Shown piece by piece: positions 10,955 through 17,348 of a stretch of 46,582 nt of DNA. The notes under the pieces were generated by a model. It had not been told where the DNA came from and searched no databases. It saw only the letters and a program-made list of their open reading frames with translations. Every line of letters starts with the position of its first letter. Positions within the stretch are counted from its first letter, which is position 1. The position numbers and the translations under genes were made by a program. Origin of the DNA: Polyangia bacterium (GTDB lineage: Bacteria; Myxococcota_A; Polyangia; Polyangiales; Sandaracinaceae); contig JAUHXR010000029.1 of assembly GCA_030426845.1 (NCBI GenBank), positions 1 through 46,582 on the forward strand, written 5' to 3'.

Positions 10955-12891
10955 CCGGTCAGGATCGCGAGGACCTGCGCGCGCTCGACGACGACGCGCT
11001 CGCCCGGCTCGCGAGCCCCGGGCTGGTCAAGCGCGCGCGGCGCGAGCGCGCCGAGGCGGAGGCGCGCGTGCGGGTCGAGGCCGGCGCGCTGATCGGCGAG
11101 GTGGGCGCGCACCGGGTGGTGGTGGCCGCCGGGGCGGGGCTCGAGGGCGCGACTTGCACCTGCGGCGCCCGGGCCCTCTGCCGGCACGCGCTGATCGCGG
11201 TGATGGCGCTCCGCGACGCGACGCGCGAGGCCCACGATCCGCCGGACGCCGATCCCGCCTCGGAGGCCGCAGCCCTGCCGCCCGCCGACGCGATCGAGCC
11301 GCGCGTCCTCCGCGAGCACCTCGGCACGCTCACGATGCGCCGCGCGGCCCGAGCCCGCGACGCCGGGCTCGTCGCGACCGTGAGGCGGACCGGCGGGCTG
11401 AGCGTGAGCCTGCCGGCGGCCACCGTGCGCTTCCTCGTGCCCGGCGACCTCGCCTACGCGCGGTGCGACTGCCGCGCCCGGCCGCCCTGCCTCCACCTCG
11501 CGCTCGCGACCTGGTCGCTGGAGGAGGCAAGGCGTATAGCCCCGGACGCGGGGTCGGTCGAGGTCGCCCTCGGCCCGCCGCCCACGGTCGCAGCCGGCGC
11601 GCTGGACGAGGCGCGGGCGCTCGCCGAAGAGCTCCTCCTCGGCGGCGCCGACCACGCGGGCCCCGAGCTCGCGGGGCGCTTCGGCCTGGCCCGGCGCGCG
11701 CTCGAGGACGCGGGCCTCCGCTGGCCGCTCGACGCCTGCGCGGAGCTCGAGCGTGCGCTGAGCGCCTACCACGCCCGCGGGGGCGAGCACCGCGTCGAGG
11801 CGGTCGGCGCGCTCCTCACCGAGCTCCACGCGCGGGGACGCGCAGCTCGCTCGACCGACGGCGCGATCCGGGAGGGAGCGCTCGGGGCGCGCGAGCCGGC
11901 CGAGACCGCGCTCGCCGAGCTCCGGCTCGTCAGCTTGGGCGCGCGGGTGCGGCGCGTGACCGACGAGGACGGCGACGCGCGGGCCGAGGTGGAGGTGTTC
12001 TTCGTGGACCCGGGCGCGCCCGGAGCGTTCGTCTTGCGGCGCGCGTGGCCGGTCTCGCCCGACGAGCGCGGGCCGCAGCTCGCGCGGCGCGCGGCGCTGC
12101 GCGGCGTCACCCTCGGCGCGCTCGCGGCCGGCCAGGTCGTCACCCGGATCGCCCGGCGGCGGGCCGACCGCGGCCTGGAGCTCGGTCCCGGCGCGCGCGG
12201 CGACACCTCGGTCACCCCCCAGCGCGGCGCGTGGGGGACGCTCCACCCCGGCCTCCTGCCGCCGAGCGTCGACGCGGCGCTCGCCGAGCTGCGCGCGCGC
12301 CCGCCGCGCCTCGTGCGGCCGCGCGTCCTGGCCGACGCGGTGCGGGTGATCGCGGTGCGCCGCGTGCGCGACCTCACCTACGACCCGGCGGAGCGCACCC
12401 TCACCGCCGAGCTCGAGGCCGAGTGCGGTGGACACGTCACCTTGACACTCGAGCGCAGGCCCGGTCGCGAAGAGGCGGCCCACGCGGCGGTGGACGCGCT
12501 CCGGCGCGAGCCGCGCTTCGTGAGCGGCGCCGTCCGCCGCGACGGGGCCGCGCTGACGCTCGACCCGCTCGCGATCGTGACCGATCGGGTGGTGGTGCTC
12601 GACCTCGAGCCCGCCGGCGACGCCCGGCTCCCGGCCCGCGCCGCGCCGCGCCCGGCCGATCCGATCGAGGCCGCGCTCCGCGACGCGCGGCGCGCGCTCG
12701 ACGACGCGGCCCACCACGGCCTCCGTCACCTGTCCCCCGCGTGGCGAGACGGCGCGGGCGCGATCGCCGACCGCCTCGCCGACCTCGGGCTGGCCACCAC
12801 CGCGGCCCGCCTCCGCGCGGTGGGCGCCGCCCGCTCCGCCGAGGCGTGGCTCGAGGCCTCGACCCGGATCCGGCTCGCCCTCGAGGCGTGA
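10951..12891 (+). CDS. Twin SWIM zinc-finger protein
   Basis: 646 aa from GTG at 10951, overlapping the vWA stop. Two complete SWIM motifs of identical spacing (CxCx5CxH) are present: C69/C71/C77/H79 in [13 protein letters not shown] and C172/C174/C180/H182 in [18 protein letters not shown] fingers are zinc modules linked to DNA or protein binding. The remaining ~460 residues are helical with some beta stretches, and I could not assign a fold. In other bacteria SWIM proteins sit in the same neighbourhood as DUF5682, vWA and MoxR genes (from memory), so it is probably a structural or targeting subunit of that assembly. The gene ends just before the 42-bp repeat array. Confidence 0.9.
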   Translation: MTGQDREDLRALDDDALARLASPGLVKRARRERAEAEARVRVEAGALIGEVGAHRVVVAAGAGLEGATCTCGARALCRHALIAVMALRDATREAHDPPDADPASEAAALPPADAIEPRVLREHLGTLTMRRAARARDAGLVATVRRTGGLSVSLPAATVRFLVPGDLAYARCDCRARPPCLHLALATWSLEEARRIAPDAGSVEVALGPPPTVAAGALDEARALAEELLLGGADHAGPELAGRFGLARRALEDAGLRWPLDACAELERALSAYHARGGEHRVEAVGALLTELHARGRAARSTDGAIREGALGAREPAETALAELRLVSLGARVRRVTDEDGDARAEVEVFFVDPGAPGAFVLRRAWPVSPDERGPQLARRAALRGVTLGALAAGQVVTRIARRRADRGLELGPGARGDTSVTPQRGAWGTLHPGLLPPSVDAALAELRARPPRLVRPRVLADAVRVIAVRRVRDLTYDPAERTLTAELEAECGGHVTLTLERRPGREEAAHAAVDALRREPRFVSGAVRRDGAALTLDPLAIVTDRVVVLDLEPAGDARLPARAAPRPADPIEAALRDARRALDDAAHHGLRHLSPAWRDGAGAIADRLADLGLATTAARLRAVGAARSAEAWLEASTRIRLALEA

Positions 12892-12923
12892 GCTCCGCTC
12901 GGCGGGGCCCGGCCCGGCGGTCT

Positions 12924-13113
12924 GCGCGGGGGTCTCGGCGCTCGCAAATCTGCTCCCGGCGCCTCGCGCGGGGGTCTCGGCGCTCGCAAATCTGCTCCCG
13001 GCGCCTCGGGCGGGGGTCTCGGCGCTCGCAAATCTGCTCCCGGCGCCCCGCGCGGGGGTCTCGGCGCTCGCAAATCTGCTCCCGACGCCCCGCGCGGGGG
13101 TCTCGGCGCTCGC
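12924..13113. repeat. 42-bp tandem repeat, about 4.5 units
   Basis: Units start at 12924, 12966, 13008, 13050 and 13092, exactly 42 bp apart. Each begins GCGCGGGGGTCTCGGCGCTC and carries the less GC-rich core GCAAATCTGCTCCCG. The last unit breaks off after CGCTCGC. Copies differ at only a few positions. There are no unique spacers, so it is a minisatellite and not a CRISPR array. It lies 32 bp after the SWIM stop, where it could affect transcript ends or bind a protein; neither is shown. Confidence 0.95.
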
Positions 13114-13502
13114 CGAGCGGGTCTGCCTCGGTCCAACCGAGCCTCTCGGCGACGCACCCGAGGCTTCGCGGCAGGCATCCCGAGCCTCGAGCGTCGCGCC
13201 CGACGGCCAGGAGAGTCGCGCCCGGGGCCTCCCCGCTCGGACCCCGCGGCCCGACGAGCGCGCCTTCGACTCGGGCGCGCGCGTCCTCGGCTCGAGGGAC
13301 TGGCGTCCCTCGCGAAGAGATTCACGCCCTTCGCTTCGAGCTTCACGCCCTCGGCTTCAGAGCTCGATGTTCCAACTCGGGTGCGTCGCCGAGTCGACCG
13401 GGTGCGTGGTCGGGAGCCGAGGGCGTGGGTTCCGCGAGGCCCGGGCGAGAGCTTCGGCGGGAGTGCAGCTCGTCGTGGACGTTGCGGGCGGAGTCGGAAC
13501 CC

Positions 13503-13622
<120 letters not shown>

Positions 13623-13693
13623 TCGGTCTCACTGGCCATGATCAAGCGAGCGCTCGGCTGCGTGGCTGGGTCAGGTCACGCGGGTCCCCGGGT

Positions 13694-13751
13694 GCGCCTT
13701 CGTCTGCGGAGCGCAAGCAAACTGCGGCTTGCGCACCGCAGACGAAGGCGC
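13694..13751. promoter_or_regulatory. 25-bp-arm inverted repeat just upstream of the four-helix-bundle gene
   Basis: Left arm 13694-13718 (GCGCCTTCGTCTGCGG, one mismatch, GCGCAAGC) pairs with right arm 13727-13751 across an 8-nt loop (AAACTGCG). Only one of 25 positions is unpaired. The structure ends 11 nt before the ATG at 13763, so in RNA it would sit against the ribosome-binding region. A terminator is less likely, because no U-run follows and a gene begins at once. Translational control of the gene, or a processing/recognition hairpin of a mobile element, are both possible. Confidence 0.75.
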
Positions 13752-13762
13752 GGGGGGACGGC

Positions 13763-14113
13763 ATGACCCAACCCTTCCACTCCACCGCGCTCTCGCTCTA
13801 CATGGAGGTCCTTCCGCGGCTCGCTGCCGCTGGTCGGACGATCCGGGGCGCGAGCCGCAATCTCTCCTCCCAACTGAATCGCGCCGCACAGTCGGTCGCC
13901 GCCAACCTCGCCGAGGCCGCCACGCCCTGTGCGGGAAACTCGCGGAGCCGACTGGAGACCGCCTACGGATCACTCCGCGAGGTGCGCACCCACCTGCGGG
14001 TGGCCTGCATCTACGGATACCTCGAAGCCGACGAGGCCGCGGCGATCGACGCCGTCCTCGACCGGGTCGGCGCGATGACCTGGCGGCGCATCCAGAAGCG
14101 GCAGCGACGATGA
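13763..14113 (+). CDS. Four-helix-bundle protein (S23/IVP family)
   Basis: 116 aa from ATG at 13763. The pattern [16 protein letters not shown], then [20 protein letters not shown], then [20 protein letters not shown], then [20 protein letters not shown] matches the S23-like four-helix-bundle family, first known from intervening sequences in 23S rRNA and related to the Avd proteins of diversity-generating retroelements. No rRNA or reverse transcriptase is nearby. Many codons end in A or T (CAA, GCT, AAT, GGA, TCA), unlike the surrounding genes, which points to separate ancestry. A strong hairpin precedes it, hexanucleotide arrays lie on both sides, and its TGA overlaps an ATG. Such proteins form pentamers that bind nucleic acid; a function here is unknown. 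Confidence 0.88.
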   Translation: MTQPFHSTALSLYMEVLPRLAAAGRTIRGASRNLSSQLNRAAQSVAANLAEAATPCAGNSRSRLETAYGSLREVRTHLRVACIYGYLEADEAAAIDAVLDRVGAMTWRRIQKRQRR

Positions 14114-14391
14114 CCAAGCCCGCCGGGGCCGACCCGTCGACCCCGGCGCAAACACCAGCCTCGGGACGCCGAGCGCCACACGTGCACGTGCTCGTACACG
14201 TCCTCGTGGACGTGCACGTACTCTTGCTCGTCTACGAGCACAGCCGGAGCAGGAGCCGGAGCAGGAGCCGGAGCAGGAGCCGGAGCCGGGGCCGGAGCCG
14301 GAGCCGGAGCCGCCGTACGAACGCCACCTACCTTGTCGCGGACTCGCGCCCTCGAGCGACACCTGCGCGAGCCTCTCTCTCCCTCACATGA
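14110..14391 (+). CDS. Possible coupled RS-rich small protein
   Basis: The ATG at 14110 overlaps the stop of the four-helix-bundle gene (ATGA), the junction style used for real genes throughout this window. It would encode 93 aa: a Pro/Ala-rich start, a run of alternating His/Val/Leu (HVHVLVHVLVDVHVLLLVYEH split over 14178-14240), then an Arg-Ser repeat produced by the hexanucleotide array, and a short tail. The residue pattern follows from repetitive DNA, so the ORF may be accidental. The start overlap is the only positive evidence. No homologous family is recognised. Confidence 0.25.
   Translation: MTKPAGADPSTPAQTPASGRRAPHVHVLVHVLVDVHVLLLVYEHSRSRSRSRSRSRSRSRGRSRSRSRRTNATYLVADSRPRATPARASLSLT
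14178..14240. repeat. CACGTG-rich dyad segment preceding a hexamer array
   Basis: The segment is built from CACGTG, GTGCAC and CTCGT words and has a central dyad (CACGTCC, loop TCGT, GGACGTG). The words CACGTGCTCGT (14185-14195) and CTTGCTCG (14223-14230) recur in the same order at 21266-21276 and 21292-21299, where they also directly precede a hexanucleotide array. Confidence 0.7.
14242..14312. repeat. Imperfect hexanucleotide array (GAGCAG/GAGCCG)
   Basis: About twelve 6-bp units. The first part alternates GAGCCG and GAGCAG, and the end is GAGCCG only with one GGGCCG variant. It is a diverged relative of the perfect array at 13503-13622 and lies in the gap leading to a convergently oriented gene. 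Confidence 0.93.
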
Positions 14392-14478
14392 GGCCTCCGC
14401 CGGGTCAGCATGGCGTGGCTCGCGCGAAGCGCGGCCGCGACGTGCGTGCTCCTCACCAGAACCCCCGACCGCCACGTA

Positions 14479-14733
14479 CCCGAGGGGGTGGGCCGGCGCG
14501 GCACCGTCTGCGATCCCGATACGCGCACAACCCCGCCGGCTCGATCCGCTCCGCCCTCTCCGGCCCCGCCCGACGACTTGATGCGCGCGCGGTCCGAACA
14601 AGAACCCCTCCCGATATCGCGTTAACGCGTCCCCGGCCGACAACCGCCGCCCCGCCAGCATCCCGAAGAAACGCGCACCGCAACGCTCCCAATGTTCGGG
14701 CGCATCGGTGCAGCGCCGGCCCACCCCCTCGGG
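14479..14733. repeat. 28-bp inverted-repeat pair bounding 255 bp
   Basis: The 14479-14506 copy (CCCGAGGGGGTGGGCCGGCG, then CGGCACCG) is matched in inverse orientation at 14706-14733 with a single mismatch. The 199 bp between the arms carry no clear gene. The similarity stops sharply at both ends of the arms. It has the size of a small non-autonomous (MITE-like) element, but no flanking target duplication was seen. A long-range RNA stem is the alternative. Confidence 0.75.
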
Positions 14734-14770
14734 CCCTGGGAGACAAGCAGCAGGCCAAACAGACCCGCCG

Positions 14771-14824
14771 GAGCCGAAGCCGAAGCCGAAGCCGAAGCCG
14801 AAGCCGAAGCCGAAGCCGAAGCCG
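14771..14824. repeat. Hexanucleotide array (GAGCCG)(AAGCCG)x8
   Basis: Nine 6-bp units, 54 bp, ending 8 bp before the stop codon of the minus-strand membrane protein at 14833. The unit differs by one base from the arrays at 13503 and 14242. Confidence 0.95.
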
Positions 14825-14832
14825 GCCCATCC

Positions 14833-15786
14833 CTACGACGCAATCGGCGCCCGTCCCCAGCCCGCGCCGAGGCTGACCGGGATCACCGCGGCGATGGCGA
14901 GCGAGGCGGCGCAGGCGACGAAGAGGCTCGCAGGATCGGTGAAGTCGGACACGCCGTCGTCGAGCAGCCCCGTCCCGATCGCGAGCATGCTCGCTCCGAC
15001 CGCGAGCCCGACCGCGCCCTCGAGCACGATCGTGCCGCGACCCGAGAGGGGCCCGCGGTGGATCGCGACCGCGATCGCCACCACGACGAGGTGGGCGACC
15101 ATGAGCACCCCGACGATCACGAGCGCGATCAGATAGACGAACGGGGTCGTGACGATCTCCCATCCGATCGGGCGCCCCGCGTAGTGGGCCAGCGTGAAGA
15201 GGAGCGCGAGCCCGGGCGCCGCCATGAGGAGGTAGAGGAGGTTCGTGGCGATCGCGACCGGCGGCCGGCTGACCGCGTCGCGATCACGCGCCATGCGCCA
15301 GCGCGCGAGCCCGCCCGCCGCGAGCCCGAGGAGGACGCCGAGCGCTCCGCCGAGCGCGACCATCACGAGGGTGTCTCGCTCGAAGGCCGCGTCGAGCGAC
15401 GCGGGGCGCATCCCGAGGACGTCTTGCGCGATGTAGCCCCCGCCCCACGCGGCGCCGAGGAGCCCGCCGAGCGCCGCGTCGACCGCGAGCGGCGCGCGCT
15501 CGACCGCGCCGTGGACGAGCCACGAGCCCGTGCAGAGGAGGGCCGAGACGAGCCAGGCGCCCGGCGTGAGGACGACCCCGAAGAAGATCGTGAGCACGAA
15601 GCCCTCACCGTTGTGCCCCGGCGGGGCGAGGACGAGGCCCAGGACGAACGCCTCGAGGACCGCGACGAGGGTGGCGAGCGCGCCGTGGATCACCATCATC
15701 GGCAGGAGCGCGGAGCGGGGCGCCAGAGGGGTGCGCACGAGGCGGATCGTATCGCGTCCCGCCACGCCCGTGGCGTTTCGTCCCAC
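14833..15786 (-). CDS. Multi-pass membrane protein of unknown function
   Basis: 317 aa from GTG at 15786, or 301 aa from an in-frame GTG at 15738 (VRTPLAPRSALLPMM), which may be the better start because it leads straight into the first membrane segment. I count about eight hydrophobic segments, including VIHGALATLVAVLEAFVLGL, FVLTIFFGVVLTPGAWLVSA, LVMVALGGALGVLLGLAAGG, LLYLLMAAPGLALLFTL and VYLIALVIVGVLMVAHLVVV. Loops are short and there is no recognised catalytic motif. It is divergent from the lipoprotein gene at 15846. The 3' end abuts a hexanucleotide array. No family is recognised. Confidence 0.8.
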   Translation of the reverse strand: MGRNATGVAGRDTIRLVRTPLAPRSALLPMMVIHGALATLVAVLEAFVLGLVLAPPGHNGEGFVLTIFFGVVLTPGAWLVSALLCTGSWLVHGAVERAPLAVDAALGGLLGAAWGGGYIAQDVLGMRPASLDAAFERDTLVMVALGGALGVLLGLAAGGLARWRMARDRDAVSRPPVAIATNLLYLLMAAPGLALLFTLAHYAGRPIGWEIVTTPFVYLIALVIVGVLMVAHLVVVAIAVAIHRGPLSGRGTIVLEGAVGLAVGASMLAIGTGLLDDGVSDFTDPASLFVACAASLAIAAVIPVSLGAGWGRAPIAS

Positions 15787-15845
15787 GCGCGCGCGCTCCC
15801 GCCGCGCACGGACGCGGCGGCACCGGTCTTGATGAGGAGCTGGGC

Positions 15846-16427
15846 ATGACCTACCGCAACCCTCTCCTCCTCGGCGCCGCCCTGCTCGCGACCACCGCGT
15901 GCGGCAGCGAGCCCGCCACGGCTACCCCCCGCGCTTCCGCCTCGTCCGGCGCGTCCACGAGCGCCTCGGCGGCCGAGCCCCCGCCGCCGATGCCCGTGGC
16001 CGAGCTGCAGCGCGGCGCCGACTGGGTGCCGCACCTGCCCGCGCTCGACAACCCCTCGCTCACCGTCCGGGTGGAAGGCCCCGCCGCGATAGCCGAGGTC
16101 GACGCCGGCGCGGCGCCGTTCGAGACGCGCGTCCTCGTAACCAACACCGGCGACGAGGCCGCCGAGGTCGAGACGGCGCGCGTCCGCTTCGACGTCTGGG
16201 CGGCCGACGGTGACCGCGACCCGTGCGCGCTCCAGGGCGACCCTGGCCCCGCGCCGCTGCTCGAGCCCGGCGAGGCCCACGAGCTGCGCGTGATCGCGGT
16301 CTGCCCGTTCCCCGAGCCCGGCGACTACGAGGTCCGCACCTACGTGAGCTTCGCCGCGGAGGCGGTGGACACGAGCCTCGAGATCGAGCGGTACTACGCC
16401 GGCCGAGCCGAAGTCGCGGTCGACTGA
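15846..16427 (+). CDS. Secreted lipoprotein with Ig-like region
   Basis: 193 aa. The signal MTYRNPLLLGAALLATTACGS carries a lipobox-like TTAC, so Cys19 is likely lipidated. A Ser/Ala/Pro-rich linker (residues ~22-48) follows. Then comes a beta-rich region (LTVRVEGPAAIAEVDAG, FETRVLVTNTGDEAAEVETA, and an ending of the type GDYEVRTYVSFAAE) that reads like an Ig/CARDB-type fold. A Cys pair (DPCALQG and AVCPFP) could form a disulfide. Function is unknown. It is a single gene between a divergent membrane-protein gene and a convergent DUF4132-like gene. Confidence 0.8.
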   Translation: MTYRNPLLLGAALLATTACGSEPATATPRASASSGASTSASAAEPPPPMPVAELQRGADWVPHLPALDNPSLTVRVEGPAAIAEVDAGAAPFETRVLVTNTGDEAAEVETARVRFDVWAADGDRDPCALQGDPGPAPLLEPGEAHELRVIAVCPFPEPGDYEVRTYVSFAAEAVDTSLEIERYYAGRAEVAVD

Positions 16428-16609
16428 ACAGCGAGCGGAGACCGCATCGGTCCCGACCGAGCGATCGCAACCCACTTTGCCACCGCCCCGACCCCGCGCC
16501 TCGAGTGGACGACGCGCGCGGCCCAACGCGGGGGCGAGGGCGTGTGGCGCGTGGTCCCTGCCGGCTCGTGGGCGGGCAGGGGCACGTCTGCGGGGCCGAC
16601 GGGGGCCGC

Positions 16610-17209
16610 TCAGGCGGGGACCAACGAAGAGTCATACGCCACCTCGCTCCTCACCCGACGCGGGACCTCGGCGAGCGGGCGCCACGGCGGCTCGCCCGAC
16701 GCGCGCGACGTGAATCCGGCGTGGGTCACCCGCGTCTCGCCCCCGCGCGGGCCGATCCCCGGCGCGAGCGCCAGCACCCCGACCGGGTCGCCGGCGCCGA
16801 ACGCGCGCACCAGCCGAACGACCTGGAGCCGCTCGTCGGGCGCGCCGCGTCGCCAGCCGCGCGGCGCGAGGACCGCGTCGAGCGTGACCGCGTCGATCAG
16901 GCCGACCGCGAGGGGGAGCCGATCCCCGTCGGCCTCCAGCGCGGTCGGTCGCGCGAGCTGATCGAAGGGCGAGCGCAGCCGGCGCGCGGCGAAGTGATCC
17001 CCCCAGGCGCCGAGGACCTCGGGCCCCAGCTCGGCCGCGTGCGCCACGTACACCGCGCCCCGCGCCTCCGCCGGCGCGCCCGTCGCGTCGATCGGCCCCT
17101 CCTCCGCGACGCGAAACGTCACCTCCCCGACGCGGAGCACCACGCGCGCGAGCAGCGCGGGCGGCAGGGCGGCGAGGACGCGAGGGTCGAGCGGGCGCGC
17201 CTCCGCCAT
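16610..17209 (-). CDS. Small protein resembling part of DUF4132
   Basis: 199 aa from ATG at 17209; an in-frame GTG at 17269 would add 20 residues. The segment VLGAWGDHFAARRLRSPFDQ resembles the W...L......PF.Q stretch I recall from the large DUF4132 (MolR-like) proteins. The end (PLAEVPRRVRSEVAYD) also resembles their SEV..D terminal strand. DUF4132 proteins are usually far longer, so this would be a stand-alone C-terminal domain or a remnant. Codon use is normal for the region, which argues for a living gene. It is divergent from the PknK-like kinase. The assignment is tentative. Confidence 0.6.
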   Translation of the reverse strand: MAEARPLDPRVLAALPPALLARVVLRVGEVTFRVAEEGPIDATGAPAEARGAVYVAHAAELGPEVLGAWGDHFAARRLRSPFDQLARPTALEADGDRLPLAVGLIDAVTLDAVLAPRGWRRGAPDERLQVVRLVRAFGAGDPVGVLALAPGIGPRGGETRVTHAGFTSRASGEPPWRPLAEVPRRVRSEVAYDSSLVPA

Positions 17210-17348
17210 CGCGCGCTCGAGCCGGCGCACGTGACGCCGACGCTCGAATCCAGCTCCCCCTTCGTCCACGCCCCGGAGGATAAGCGCGCGGGGGAGGCCC
17301 CCGACACCCGAGCGCCCCGCGCGCCGGCTTCTGGCCCATACTCGGCCC

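Larger units (their letters stand above)
14114..14832. other. 719-bp stretch of repeats and inverted repeats
   Basis: Apart from the doubtful coupled ORF at 14110-14391, no gene is supported between the four-helix-bundle gene and the convergent membrane-protein gene. The stretch contains a CACGTG-rich dyad region (14178-14240), an imperfect GAGCAG/GAGCCG array (14242-14312), a 28-bp inverted-repeat pair (14479-14506 and 14706-14733), and a GAAGCC-type array (14771-14824). Read on the minus strand, the segment inside the inverted repeat gives a short protein-like patch (HWERCGARFFGMLAGRR) that could be a decayed zinc-finger ORF, but it is too weak to call. Confidence 0.6.

Noticed and set aside
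12924-13113. CRISPR array
   Set aside because: Units are contiguous 42-bp repeats without spacers and without cas genes nearby.
12726-13346. Minus-strand ORF with [14 protein letters not shown]-type repeats
   Set aside because: It is the translation of the 42-bp repeat and overlaps the end of the SWIM gene.
13763-14113. Diversity-generating retroelement (Avd component)
   Set aside because: The four-helix-bundle protein resembles Avd, but no reverse transcriptase or template/variable repeat pair is present.
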